A stretch of DNA of 59,060 nt from Streptomyces bambusae (GCF_020532645.1 NZ_JAJAUZ010000047.1:1-59060), one strand, 5' to 3'; counted from the stretch's first letter, positions 46,323 through 55,141 are shown. Notes: generated from the letters alone by a model not told the origin. Numbers and translations are program-made.

Positions 46323-48908
46323 TCAGTCCAGCACGGGCAGCAGCTCCGGCAGGTGCCCGTCCGATGCCGCCGCGGCCCGCTGCCGCTCCTCCGGCACCGG
46401 CCCGTACAGGGTGGTGCGCGGCCGGGCCGGCCGGCCCGCCGCCTCGGCGATGGCGACCAGGTCGCGGACCGCCTTGTACGAGCCGTAACTCGACCCGGCC
46501 ATGCGGGAGATGGTCTCCTCCATGAGGGTGCCGCCCAGGTCGTTCGCCCCGGACCGCAGCATCTCCGCCGCGCCCTCCGCGCCCAGCTTCACCCAGCTGG
46601 TCTGGATGTTGGTGATGTGCGGGTAGAGCAGGATCCGGGCCATCGCGGTGACCGCCCGGTTGTCCCGCAGCGTCGGGCCGGGCCGGGCGATGCCCGCCAG
46701 GTAGACCGGCGCGTTGGTGTGGATGAACGGCAGCGTCACGAACTCCGTGAAGCCGCCGGTCCGCCGCTGGATGTCCACCAGGGTGCGGAAGTGCCCCAGC
46801 CAGTGCCGCGGCTGGTCCACGTGCCCGTACATCATCGTGGAGGAAGAGCGCAGCCCCACCTCGTGAGCAGTGCTCACGACGTCGATCCAGTCGGCCGCCG
46901 GCAGCTTCCCCTTGGTGAGCACCCAGCGCACCTCGTCGTCGAGGATCTCCGCGGCCGTCCCCGGGATCGAGTCCAGCCCGGCCTCCTTCGCCGCCGTCAG
47001 CCACTCCCGTACGGACATCCCGGTCCGGGTGGCCCCGTTGACGACCTCCATCGGCGAGAAGGCGTGCACGTGGATCCCCGGCACCCGCTCCTTCACCGCC
47101 CGCGCGATGTCGAAGTACGCCGTCCCCGGCAGGTCCGGGTGGATCCCGCCCTGCATGCAGACCTCGACGGCGCCGACCTCCCACGCCTGCGCGGCCCGCT
47201 CGGCGACCTGGTCCAGCGACAGCGTGTACGCGTCCGCGTCGGTACGGCGCTGCGCGAAGGCGCAGAACCGGCAGCCGGTGTAGCAGACGTTCGTGAAGTT
47301 GATGTTCCGCGTGACGACGTACGTGACGTCCTCGCCGACCGCCGACTTCCGCAGGTCGTCCGCGACCCGGCACAGGGCGTCCAGCGCCGGCCCGTCCGCG
47401 TGCAGCAGCGCCAGCGCCTGCCCGTCCGTCAGCCGCTCTGGGTCGTCCGCGGCCTGCGCCAGCGCCTCCCGCACGTCCCCGTCGATCCGCTCCGGCACCA
47501 TCCCGGGCGCGGCCGCCTCGCGCAGCGCCTCCCAGTCGCCGTACACCTCGTCGTAGTCGGCCCGCCGGTCGCCCGTGCGGCCCTCGGTGTCGATGGTCCG
47601 GTGCAGGTCGGTACGGCCCGACGCGCTCGCCGTGAAGGCCTCGTCCGGCTCCTGCCACGGCCGCCCCACCACCGGTGCGTCCGCCAGCGCCAGCCCGGTG
47701 TCCGGGTCGGCGAGCGCCCGTACGTGCGGCAGCAGCCGCGGGTCCAGCCACGGTTCGCCGCGCTGCACGAACTCCGGGTACACGCACAGCCGCTCGCGCA
47801 GCGCGAAGCCGGCCTCGGCGGACCGCTCGGCCAGCAGGTCGATCTGCGGCCACGGCCGCTCCGGGTTCACGTGGTCGGGGGTCAGGGGCGACACCCCGCC
47901 CCAGTCGTCGATGCCGGCGCCGAGCAGCCGCCCGTACTCGCCGTCGACCAGGTTCGGCGGCGCCTGGAGGCAGGCGGCCGGGCCCATGATGTGCCGGGCC
48001 ACCGCGACCGTCGCGACCAGGTCGTCGATCTCCGCGTCCGGCATCCCGCGCATCGCCGTGTCCGGCTTGGCGCGGAAGTTCTGGATGATCAGCTCCTGGA
48101 TGCCGTGGTACGACCGCGATATCCGGCGCAGCGCGAACAGCGACTCGGCCCGCTCCTCGTACGTCTCGCCGATCCCGATCAGCAGCCCCGACGTGAACGG
48201 CACCGACGACCGCCCGGCGTCCTCCAGCACCCGCAGCCGTACGGCCGGCTCCTTGTCGGGGGACCCGTGGTGCGGGCCGCCCGGCTCGGACCACAGCCGG
48301 GTCGCGGTGGTCTCCAGCATCATGCCCATGCTCGGCGCGACCGGCTTCAGCCGCTGGAAGTCCGACCAGGACAGCACGCCCGGATTCAGGTGGGGGAGGA
48401 GCCCGGTCTCCTCCAGGATCCGGATTGCCATCGCCCGCACGTACGCGAGGGTGTCGTCGTAGCCGTGCGCGTCCAGCCACTCGCGGGCCTCCGGCCAGCG
48501 GTCCTCGGGCTTGTCCCCGAGTGTGATCAGCGCTTCCTTGCAGCCGAGGGCCGCGCCCCGGCGGGCCACGTCGAGGACCTCGTCCGGAGACATGAACATG
48601 CCGTGTCCGGCGCGCCGCAGCTTCCCCGGCACGGTCACGAAGGTGCAGTAGTGGCACTTGTCCCGGCACAGCCGGGTGAGCGGGATGAAGACGCTCTTCG
48701 AGTACGTGATGACGCCGGGCCGCCCGGCGGCGGCGAGGCCGGCGTCGCGGATCCGGGCGGCGGAGGCGGCGAGGTCCGTCAGGTCCTCGCCGCGCGCCTG
48801 GAGGAGGACCGCGGCCTCGGTCACGTCGAGGGCGACACCGTCGCGGGCCCTTTTCAGCGCCCGTCGCATGGCATTGGCGGTGGGCGGCTGCACAGGGGTC
48901 GTGGTCAT
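46323..48908 (-). CDS. fbiC: FO synthase (CofG/CofH fusion)
   Basis: An 861-residue bifunctional 7,8-didemethyl-8-hydroxy-5-deazariboflavin synthase, first dedicated step to coenzyme F420. Two radical-SAM halves are visible: CofG-like with CRDKCHYC (Cys81/85/88) and CofH-like with CYTGCRFC (Cys542/546/549). It joins tyrosine to 5-amino-6-ribitylaminouracil. Full actinobacterial length; ATG 48908. Neighbouring LLM oxidoreductase would use the product. Confidence 0.97.
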   Translation of the reverse strand: MTTTPVQPPTANAMRRALKRARDGVALDVTEAAVLLQARGEDLTDLAASAARIRDAGLAAAGRPGVITYSKSVFIPLTRLCRDKCHYCTFVTVPGKLRRAGHGMFMSPDEVLDVARRGAALGCKEALITLGDKPEDRWPEAREWLDAHGYDDTLAYVRAMAIRILEETGLLPHLNPGVLSWSDFQRLKPVAPSMGMMLETTATRLWSEPGGPHHGSPDKEPAVRLRVLEDAGRSSVPFTSGLLIGIGETYEERAESLFALRRISRSYHGIQELIIQNFRAKPDTAMRGMPDAEIDDLVATVAVARHIMGPAACLQAPPNLVDGEYGRLLGAGIDDWGGVSPLTPDHVNPERPWPQIDLLAERSAEAGFALRERLCVYPEFVQRGEPWLDPRLLPHVRALADPDTGLALADAPVVGRPWQEPDEAFTASASGRTDLHRTIDTEGRTGDRRADYDEVYGDWEALREAAAPGMVPERIDGDVREALAQAADDPERLTDGQALALLHADGPALDALCRVADDLRKSAVGEDVTYVVTRNINFTNVCYTGCRFCAFAQRRTDADAYTLSLDQVAERAAQAWEVGAVEVCMQGGIHPDLPGTAYFDIARAVKERVPGIHVHAFSPMEVVNGATRTGMSVREWLTAAKEAGLDSIPGTAAEILDDEVRWVLTKGKLPAADWIDVVSTAHEVGLRSSSTMMYGHVDQPRHWLGHFRTLVDIQRRTGGFTEFVTLPFIHTNAPVYLAGIARPGPTLRDNRAVTAMARILLYPHITNIQTSWVKLGAEGAAEMLRSGANDLGGTLMEETISRMAGSSYGSYKAVRDLVAIAEAAGRPARPRTTLYGPVPEERQRAAAASDGHLPELLPVLD

Positions 48909-48978
48909 GCCTGGAGCATACGATCAGCTGAAATGGCCACGAGAGGATTACCGGTCACCTCTTCGGCTCTCTGGCCGG

Positions 48979-49761
48979 TCACCGCATCAGCTCGCCCGCG
49001 TTCACGAGCAGCTGCTGCCCGGTGACGGCCCGCGCCCGGTCCGAGGCGAAGAACGCGGCGGCGTTCGCCACGTCGCCGTCGGTCGCCAGGTCCGGCAGCG
49101 CCATCCGGGCCGACAGCCGGGCCCGCACCTCGTCCTCCGGCACCCCCTCGGCGTGCGCGGTGAAGGTGACGAAGGCCTGCACGGGCGGCCCCCACATCCA
49201 GCCGGGCAGCACCGTGTTCACCCGGATCCGGTGCGGGCCCAGCTCCCGCGCCATCGAGTACATGGCGGAGGTCAGCGCCCCCTTGGAGGCGGCGTACGCG
49301 GCCTGCTGCACCTCGTTCGGAGCGGCGATCGCGGACTGCGTGCCGATGATCACGACGGCGCCGCCCTGCCGTTTGAGCGCGGGCAGGCAGGCGCGGGTCA
49401 TCCGCAGCGTGCCCAGCAGGTTCACGTCGAGGATCTGCGCCCAGGTCCCGAAGTCGGCGTCCTCAAGCCCGCCGAAGTACGAGTCCCAGGCCGCCACGTG
49501 CACGACGGCGTCCAGCGCGCCGAACCGTTCCACGGCGAGCGCGGCCAGCGCCGCGCACTGCTCCTCGTCGGCGATGTCGGTGGTCCGGTAGGCGGTGTGC
49601 CGGCCGTCGGGGTCGATCTCGGCGGCGGTCTTGGCGAGGTTCGCCTCGGTCCGCGCCCCCAGGACGGCGTTCCCGCCCTCCCGTACGACGGCGGCGGCCA
49701 CCTGGTGCCCGAGCCCGGCCCCGACCCCGGACACGACGACGGTCTTCCCTTGCAGCATCAT
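48979..49761 (-). CDS. SDR-family oxidoreductase
   Basis: A 260-residue classical short-chain dehydrogenase: cofactor motif SGVGAGLG (11-18), catalytic Ser143, Tyr156 and Lys160 (YAASK), and PGWMWGPP after the active site. Substrate unknown. The start MMLQGK (ATG 49761 or 49758) follows GGAAGGCGAGCCGC. It is co-directional with fbiC, 70 bases upstream of it, and could be co-transcribed. Confidence 0.92.
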   Translation of the reverse strand: MMLQGKTVVVSGVGAGLGHQVAAAVVREGGNAVLGARTEANLAKTAAEIDPDGRHTAYRTTDIADEEQCAALAALAVERFGALDAVVHVAAWDSYFGGLEDADFGTWAQILDVNLLGTLRMTRACLPALKRQGGAVVIIGTQSAIAAPNEVQQAAYAASKGALTSAMYSMARELGPHRIRVNTVLPGWMWGPPVQAFVTFTAHAEGVPEDEVRARLSARMALPDLATDGDVANAAAFFASDRARAVTGQQLLVNAGELMR

Positions 49762-49909
49762 GCGGCTCGCCTTCCGTGTCTCCCCTGATGGCTGACGGTG
49801 CGTCAGATTAAAGGGGTGGAGGAGGGAGGGGAAGAGGCGTGCGGAGGATCTAGGGTGGCGGGCAGTGCGGCCGGCGGGGGAGCCGGCCGAGAGGGGTAGG
49901 GGGCACAAC

Positions 49910-50662
49910 ATGGCGTTCCGGAAGTTCCTCAGCGCGATCGGCGTCGGCGCACCGTCCGTGGAGACCGTGGTCGACACCCCGGTGGTCCGCCCCGGCGAGA
50001 CCCTGCGCTGCACCGTCACCGTGCGGGGCGGCGGGGCCGACGTCACCGTCGAGCGGCTGCGGCTGGACGTGGTCGTCCGCGCCGAGGACCGCGAGGTCGA
50101 CGGCTCCACCGCGTGGAACAACCCGTACCCGGTGGTCACGGTCGACGTCGACGGCTTCCGGCTGGCCGCGGGCGAGACCGTCACCCGCGAGGTCGCGATC
50201 GCCCTCCCCTGGGAGATGCCGGTCACGCACGCCCTCGGCAGCCCCCTCAAGGGCTCCAAGGCCGCCGTCCGCACCGAACTGGCCATCGACAACTCCGTGG
50301 ACCGCGGCGACTTCGACCCGGTCGAGGTCCACCCGCTGCCCGCCCAGGACGCCGTCTTCCGGGCGTACCGGGACCTCGGCTTCCGCCTCCACGAGTCGGA
50401 GATCAAGCTCGGCCTGCTCAGCCGCGCCCCGCGCATGGAGTCCCGCCAGACCGAGCCGTACTGGCAGGAGATCGACTTCCACTTCCCGGAGTCCTGGCAG
50501 CGCGGCCTCGGCGAACTCGAAACGGTCTGCGTCGCCCGCGCGGACTCCCTCGACACCCACCCCGGCGGCTACCCGCCCCTCGCCGTCGCGTACGCGGACC
50601 TCTCCCAGGCCGACCTGACGAAGGCCCTGGACGAGCACGTCCGGTCCTTCTGGCGGGTCTAG
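49910..50662 (+). CDS. Sporulation-control protein Spo0M
   Basis: A 250-residue Spo0M/arrestin-like protein (MAFRKFLSAIGVGAPSVETV, VRPGETLRCTVTVRGG, LPWEMPVTHALG). In Bacillus Spo0M affects sporulation and cell-envelope organisation; in actinobacteria the role is less defined. ATG 49910 follows GAGGGGTAGGGGGCACAAC. Confidence 0.9.
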   Translation: MAFRKFLSAIGVGAPSVETVVDTPVVRPGETLRCTVTVRGGGADVTVERLRLDVVVRAEDREVDGSTAWNNPYPVVTVDVDGFRLAAGETVTREVAIALPWEMPVTHALGSPLKGSKAAVRTELAIDNSVDRGDFDPVEVHPLPAQDAVFRAYRDLGFRLHESEIKLGLLSRAPRMESRQTEPYWQEIDFHFPESWQRGLGELETVCVARADSLDTHPGGYPPLAVAYADLSQADLTKALDEHVRSFWRV

Positions 50663-50691
50663 CGCCCGGACCGCCGACGTCGGTGCCGAGA

Positions 50692-50726
50692 GCCCCCTGT
50701 CCTGCCGGTCGGCAGCAACAGGGGGC
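50692..50726. terminator. Terminator after Spo0M gene
   Basis: GCCCCCTGT pairs with ACAGGGGGC, with an inner CTGCC/GGCAG stem, between the Spo0M stop and the convergent DUF397 gene. Confidence 0.75.
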
Positions 50727-50750
50727 AACGCGCCGCCGTCACCGGCAGCT

Positions 50751-50996
50751 TCACGCGGAGGTGTGCGCGATGAAACCGGCCCATGCGGCCGGCCCGAAGG
50801 TCAGCTGCGCGCCGGCCTGCACCTTGGAGTCGCGGACGTGGATGGTGGCGGGGGTGGTGGCTACCTCTACGCAGGAGTCGCCCTCGCTGCCGTCGCTGTG
50901 GCTGCTCTTGCGCCAGGCCACTTCTACGCAGTCGTGGCCGTCGCTGCTGTCGCTGTAGCTGCTCTTGAACCACTCCAGCTCGGGTGTGTGGATCAT
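50751..50996 (-). CDS. DUF397 domain protein (triad copy 2)
   Basis: An 81-residue protein with the same doubled pattern as the one at 8921-9166 (EWFKSSYSDSSDGHDCVEVA, AWRKSSHSDGSEGDSCVEVA, then IHVRDSK and FGPAAWAGFI), and the same length. Its start overlaps the stop of the XRE gene (ATGA). Confidence 0.9.
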   Translation of the reverse strand: MIHTPELEWFKSSYSDSSDGHDCVEVAWRKSSHSDGSEGDSCVEVATTPATIHVRDSKVQAGAQLTFGPAAWAGFIAHTSA

Positions 50997-51862
50997 GTCT
51001 CTCCCAGCACTTGCTCGATGAAGGCCAGCGACTCCCGTGGCGGGAGAGCCTGGGCCCGGATGATGCCATACCGCAGCTCAAGAACCCGCAGTTGCCTGGG
51101 GTCGGATACGGGACGGCCGCCGAACCTGCCGTCCGTACGCCCGACGCCCGAGCCGTCTCCGAACTTCAGCACCTGGATCAGGCCTCCCATTCCGGCGTGG
51201 TCTTCCGTGTTGGTCAGCATCACCTGCACATCCACGCCACGAAGGCGCGCGACCTCCAGGATGTGTTCGAGCTGTCGGCGCAACACCATTTTGCCCCCGA
51301 TCGGCCGCCGGAGAATCGCCTCTTCAAGGACGAAACTGAGGGTCGGCAATGGTGCGCGGTTGAAGATGGTCTGGCGGGCCATCCGTGCAGCGAGCAAGCG
51401 CTCGATTTCGCTCTCCCCATAGGCGGGTCGCCAGGTCTCCAGCAGGGCGCGCGCGTACGTCTCTGTTTGGAGCAAGCCGTGGATGTTGTGGTTTCCGTAC
51501 GCCAGCAACTCCACTGCCTGGGACTCAAGCTTCGCCAAGTTGCGGACCTGCTTCGGATACCGGACCTGCCCCACGTCCTCCTGCATCGCCCGGATCTTCC
51601 CGCCCGCGTTCAGGACGCCGTCCGCCCTGTCCAGGTACTCCGGCCGCGGGATCCGCTTGCCCGCCTCGACCTTGTAGACCAGGTCTTCCCCGTACCCGAT
51701 CGCCTTGGCGAAATCGGCCGCCCGCAGGCCCGCGCCCTCCCGCCACGCCTTCAACTGCCGCCCCACCGCGGCCACCACCGCCGCGCCCTGTTCGTCTTCC
51801 GGATCCACCTCCCAGCCCGGCTCGTCCGTGCTGTCGTCGTTCCTGTTGGGGTCCATGCTCAT
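50993..51862 (-). CDS. XRE-family regulator with DUF5753-like domain (triad copy 2)
   Basis: A 289-residue relative of the regulator at 9163-9999: an acidic leader (DDSTDEPGWEVDPEDEQG), HTH (WREGAGLRAADFAKAIGYGE, VYKVEAGKRIPRP) and a DUF5753-type domain (NIHGLLQTETYARALLETWR, NTEDHAGMGGLIQVL). It is divergent from the ATPase at 52000 and coupled to the DUF397 gene, as in copy 1. ATG 51862, with a second ATG two codons later. Confidence 0.9.
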   Translation of the reverse strand: MSMDPNRNDDSTDEPGWEVDPEDEQGAAVVAAVGRQLKAWREGAGLRAADFAKAIGYGEDLVYKVEAGKRIPRPEYLDRADGVLNAGGKIRAMQEDVGQVRYPKQVRNLAKLESQAVELLAYGNHNIHGLLQTETYARALLETWRPAYGESEIERLLAARMARQTIFNRAPLPTLSFVLEEAILRRPIGGKMVLRRQLEHILEVARLRGVDVQVMLTNTEDHAGMGGLIQVLKFGDGSGVGRTDGRFGGRPVSDPRQLRVLELRYGIIRAQALPPRESLAFIEQVLGET

Positions 51863-51901
51863 CTGCCCACCTCCAACCCGCCGGGTACCCGAGGCCCGGT
51901 C

Positions 51902-51944
51902 CGGACAGCCCGGACAGCAGTGGACAAGCTCCGGACAGTGTCCG
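51902..51944. promoter_or_regulatory. Phased GGACA sites between divergent regulator and ATPase
   Basis: GGACA begins at 51904, 51913, 51923 and 51934 (spacings 9, 10 and 11 bases), the last one forming a perfect inverted repeat GGACA-G-TGTCC. Sites one helical turn apart suggest cooperative binding on one DNA face, probably by the XRE regulator. Confidence 0.55.
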
Positions 51945-51999
51945 TACGCACCGGCGTTGTCGCTGTGCAGCGTAGGGAGCGGCGGTCAGGCTCGGTCAG

Positions 52000-52422
52000 G
52001 TGATTGAACAAACCCAGGCGCCCGTACGTCAGTTCACCCTCCGGATGTCGGCCACGCCGCGCAGCGCCCGCCTCGCGCGGCTCTTCGCCGTCGAGGAGAT
52101 CCGCTCGTGGGGGCTGCCGCAGACGGCCGGCGAACACGTCATCGCCGAACTCACCGCGAACGCGGTCACCCACGGCCGCGTGCCGGGCCGCGACTTCCAC
52201 CTCGCCGTGTCCGTGCACGGCGCGACCCTCCGCATCGAGGTCTCCGACCCCCGCGGCACCGACCTCCCGGCCCTCCGCGAACCGACCGCCACCAGCGGCC
52301 GCGGCCTCGCCATCGTCAACGCCCTCTCCACGCGCTGGGGCGTCACCCCCGGCCCCGCCCCCCGCAAGACCGTCTGGGCCGAACTCGCCCTCCCTCCCGG
52401 CGCCCATGACGGCGGAGACTGA
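52000..52422 (+). CDS. ATP-binding anti-sigma-like HATPase (triad copy 2)
   Basis: A 140-residue GHKL ATPase close to the one at 10129: EHVIAELTANAVTHGRVPGR (N box), LRIEVSDPRG, TSGRGLAIVNALSTRWG and KTVWAEL. Start GTG 52000. It completes the second XRE-DUF397-ATPase triad. Confidence 0.88.
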   Translation: MIEQTQAPVRQFTLRMSATPRSARLARLFAVEEIRSWGLPQTAGEHVIAELTANAVTHGRVPGRDFHLAVSVHGATLRIEVSDPRGTDLPALREPTATSGRGLAIVNALSTRWGVTPGPAPRKTVWAELALPPGAHDGGD

Positions 52423-52442
52423 GCGATGACAGACTCCTCGGC

Positions 52443-52856
52443 ATGGCGAATGGCGGACTGTGGGTCGGCGTTCTCACTGCACTGACCGCGCTCGGAGCCA
52501 GTTACCTCACCGCGCGGGCCACCTCCCGCGCGGCGCTGGCCCAGGCCCGTACGACCACGAGGGCGGAGGCCCTGCGCGAGCAGCGCGACCGGCGCCGGTC
52601 CACCTACCGCGAGATGATGGACCGCGCGCACGCCTTCAACGAGGTCACCTGGCAGATCGACGAGGTCGACGCGGCCTCCGACGAGGGGACCAGGAGCAGG
52701 TGCGGTCCGACGGGCCGTGACCGGGGCGCGGACACCCGCGATCCGGTGGCTCGCGGGGTCAGGGGGCCCGATATCCAAAGACCAAAGAACCGGGGGAAAG
52801 GAACCCCACCAATCCCCTCCTTCCTCCCGCAGCCGGACCATCGCTCGCACGGGTGA
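52443..52856 (+). CDS. Single-TM hypothetical protein, probably truncated
   Basis: A 137-residue frame. Residues 1-80 look real: an N-terminal membrane helix (LWVGVLTALTALGASYLTA) followed by a charged amphipathic helix (LREQRDRRRSTYREMMDRAHAFNEV..IDEVDAASDEGT). From ~residue 82 the sequence becomes Arg/Gly/Pro-rich with poor coding bias and lower G+C codons, so the original 3' part was probably lost through a frameshift or deletion. No family is recognised. Confidence 0.45.
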   Translation: MANGGLWVGVLTALTALGASYLTARATSRAALAQARTTTRAEALREQRDRRRSTYREMMDRAHAFNEVTWQIDEVDAASDEGTRSRCGPTGRDRGADTRDPVARGVRGPDIQRPKNRGKGTPPIPSFLPQPDHRSHG

Positions 52857-52930
52857 ACTCTCCTGGCGGAACTGGAAATTGGGGTCGGCATCGGGCATAT
52901 GCTCGCCGCGGCAAACCTCAGACATGAGAC

Positions 52931-52964
52931 GGCCCCCGCCGGGTTGACACCCCGGGCGAGGGCC
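52931..52964 (+). promoter_or_regulatory. Leader hairpin upstream of the HTH gene
   Basis: GGCCCCCGCCGGG and CCCGGGCGAGGGCC pair almost completely, with TTGACA in the loop, 32 bases before the ATG at 52996. It could be an attenuator, a terminator of the upstream frame, or a protein-binding site. Confidence 0.45.
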
Positions 52965-52995
52965 TGACCACACAGGAAGAAGCACCCGACTTCCG

Positions 52996-53988
52996 ATGGC
53001 CTCCTCGCACCCTAGCGCTCCCGCGCGCGAAGGGATCCGGCTTCCCGCGCGGACTCCCCGATCCGGCGTCATCCACGTCAACCGGCGCCACGACAGCCAC
53101 TTCACCGTGGTGGGCAACCACCTCGCCCAGCACGCCGAGCTGTCGCTCACCGCCCGCGGTCTGGCGCTGTACATCCAGTCCCTCCCGACCGGCACCCCGA
53201 TCGGCATCAAGGACCTCAACACCCGCTTCCCGGAAGGCGAACACCGCATCGCCGGCTGCCTGCGCGAACTGGAAGCCCACGGCTACCTCGCCCGCACCCG
53301 CGAACGCCTCCCCAACGGCCACGTGGTCACCCGCACGTACTCGTACAACCACCCGGGCAGCACCCCGCACCACCCACCCCCACCGGACCCACCCCCACCG
53401 GACCCGCGCCCGGACCCCGATCCCGACCCGGACCCCACCGACCCCCCACCCCCGCCGCCGGACCCCCGGGACCCGGACGCGTATCCGGTCGAGCCGCCGC
53501 CGGACCCTCCGGCCGACGCCCCGGCCCCGGCGCCCGGCCCGCCCCCGCCCGCGGAGCCCACCCCACCCGCAGAGCCGCCCTCCACCCCCGCCGAGCCCAC
53601 CGCCTGGCTCACCCGCGAAGCACACCGCCTCCTCGCGTCCCTCCGGCAGCGCAACCCCCGCCTGCTCCTCGCCGAGCGCGACGTCAGACGCCTCGCCCCG
53701 CTGATGGAGGAATGGCTCGTCCGCGGCGCCCAGCCCGAAGCGATCCTCCGAACCCTCTCCGCCGACCTCCCGGACGACGTCTGGTACCCGGCCGCCTTCC
53801 TCGCCCACCGCCTGAAGGCCCTCCTCCCCGCCCCGATCCCCGTCCACCACCTGCCCTCCCCGGTCCCCGCCCCCGACCAGGTCGTCCACCCGCTCCAGAA
53901 CTGCGACCGCTGCGACCACGCCCACCGGGCCCCCACCCGCGGCCTCTGCCCGGCCTGCGCCCGCTCCAAGACCCCGGCAGCCGCATGA
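52996..53988 (+). CDS. Helix-turn-helix protein with long Pro-rich linker
   Basis: A 330-residue protein. The N-terminal winged-helix domain (HFTVVGNHLAQHAELSLTAR, GLALYIQSLPTGTPIGIKDL, CLRELEAHGYLARTRERLPN) resembles replication-initiator-like HTH proteins of Streptomyces. Residues ~120-200 are an extreme Pro/Asp/Ala linker. The C-terminus has a helical region (RLLASLRQRNPRLLLAERDV, ILRTLSADLPDDVWYPAAFL) and a C4 zinc knuckle (NCDRCDHAHRAPTRGLCPAC). ATG 52996 follows GGAAGAAGCACCCGACTTCCG, a distant purine-rich site. A plasmid-type or gene-regulatory role is possible. Confidence 0.7.
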   Translation: MASSHPSAPAREGIRLPARTPRSGVIHVNRRHDSHFTVVGNHLAQHAELSLTARGLALYIQSLPTGTPIGIKDLNTRFPEGEHRIAGCLRELEAHGYLARTRERLPNGHVVTRTYSYNHPGSTPHHPPPPDPPPPDPRPDPDPDPDPTDPPPPPPDPRDPDAYPVEPPPDPPADAPAPAPGPPPPAEPTPPAEPPSTPAEPTAWLTREAHRLLASLRQRNPRLLLAERDVRRLAPLMEEWLVRGAQPEAILRTLSADLPDDVWYPAAFLAHRLKALLPAPIPVHHLPSPVPAPDQVVHPLQNCDRCDHAHRAPTRGLCPACARSKTPAAA

Positions 53989-54000
53989 ACCACCCGATCG

Positions 54001-54030
54001 ATCCATATGGATTTCTGTATAATCCTGATG
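54001..54030 (+). promoter_or_regulatory. Palindrome and leaderless-type promoter of HigBA-like operon
   Basis: ATCCATATGGAT (54001-54012) is a perfect 12-base palindrome. TATAAT (54018-54023), an ideal -10 box, ends only 4 bases before ATG 54028, so a leaderless message is expected. The palindrome would be the operator. Confidence 0.6.
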
Positions 54031-54403
54031 TGGTCGACCTTGGCCGATCGAGATCGAACCAGAGGTCCGGCAATGGCTGGAGCAACTGCCGGACCGGCAG
54101 TACGACAAAGTGGAGCGGGCTGCCGACATGCTGGCGGCCCAACCGACGACGCTGGCGGAGCCCTACAGCCGCCACCTCGGCGGCAAGGTTCGTGAGCTTC
54201 GCTTCATCCTGGACGGAAGCGCCGTCCGGATCGCCTACTGGCTGGCGCCCGGGCGGCGGATCGTGCTGCTGACCGTGTTCCGCAAGACCAGGCAGCACGA
54301 ACAGGCCGAGGTGGAGCGGGCGCGGCGAGCCCAGGCGGCTTGTGAAGAGACGCATGGGCTCGCTGAGCACAGCTACGACCGGATCGATCAGGAGGCGCCG
54401 TGA
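54028..54403 (+). pseudogene. HigB/RelE-type toxin, apparently frameshifted near the start
   Basis: The 3' part (from GTG 54110, 97 residues) is a RelE/HigB-family toxin (LGGKVRELRFILDGSAVRIA, IVLLTVFRKTRQHEQAEV). Upstream in the same frame, IEIEPEVRQWLEQLPDRQYD is clearly conserved-looking sequence but has no usable start: a stop precedes it. ATG 54028 (MWST), placed ideally behind the -10 box, is one frame off; deleting one T near 54039-54041 would give MWSTWPIEIEPEVRQW. Either a real frameshift or a sequencing error. Active only if translated from GTG 54110, which would remove the first helix. Confidence 0.6.
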
Positions 54404-54756
54404 ACCACACGCAGTGGAAGACCCGCCAGGCCAGGAAGCTGGCCGGGGAATCGGTGGTGGAGTCGCAGGCCTACGTGGAGGCCGGACACGCATTCGTGCT
54501 CGGGCAGGCCGTGTACGACCGGCGTACCGCGTTGCGGCTCTCGCAGTCCGAGCTCGCGCGGCGCGCCGGCATGACACAGCCGCAGATCTCGCAGATCGAA
54601 GGCGGGGACTCAACCCCGACGCTCGCCGTGCTCACCCGCCTTGCCAAAGCCCTGGAGGCTGCGCTCACCATCGACCTGCACGGCGACACCTCGGCCTTCG
54701 TTTTCACCCCGCACGGCGATCGCCACCCCGACGGCGGCCACACGTCGGCCGCGTGA
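54400..54756 (+). CDS. HigA-type XRE antitoxin
   Basis: A 118-residue protein with an XRE HTH (RTALRLSQSELARRAGMTQP, ISQIEGGDSTPTLAVLTRLA). GTG 54400 overlaps the toxin stop (GTGA). HigBA-type order (toxin first) is as usual for this subfamily. The antitoxin is intact even though the toxin may not be. Confidence 0.9.
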   Translation: MNHTQWKTRQARKLAGESVVESQAYVEAGHAFVLGQAVYDRRTALRLSQSELARRAGMTQPQISQIEGGDSTPTLAVLTRLAKALEAALTIDLHGDTSAFVFTPHGDRHPDGGHTSAA

Positions 54757-54787
54757 CCCGGTCCGCAGCGCCCCGATCGGCCGCCCG

Positions 54788-55030
54788 TCAGTCGACCATC
54801 AGGACCCACGCGTAGCTCGGCCACCAGAAGGCGCACGCGTACGGGACGCCCCAGGCGTCACCGGCCGCACGGCAAGCCTGCTCGGTGGCGTACATGCCGA
54901 CGGGCCGCCGCTCGGCCGCGGCCTCCGGCGCGGACTCCTGTGCGACCGCCGCGTGGGCCGTCGCGGTGGTACCTGCCAGGACGAGTGCGCCCCCCAGGGC
55001 CAGACCGATCAGTGCATGACGCGTACGCAT
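54788..55030 (-). CDS. Small secreted protein
   Basis: An 80-residue protein with a signal peptide (MRTRHALIGLALGGALVLAG, cleaved near AHA|AV) and a ~50-residue mature part that holds two cysteines (ACRAAG, ACAFWW) and Trp/Tyr-rich end, probably one disulfide. ATG 55030 follows GGAGGGGAACGCC. No family recognised. Confidence 0.75.
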   Translation of the reverse strand: MRTRHALIGLALGGALVLAGTTATAHAAVAQESAPEAAAERRPVGMYATEQACRAAGDAWGVPYACAFWWPSYAWVLMVD

Positions 55031-55141
55031 GGCGTTCCCCTCCGCTGGTCGTGGTGCTCGGGTACGGGGAGGCTCACGCGCCGCGCTGGAGAACCGGTGG
55101 CGTACGACCGGAGCGCACACCACCGCAAAAGGATCAGGGCG

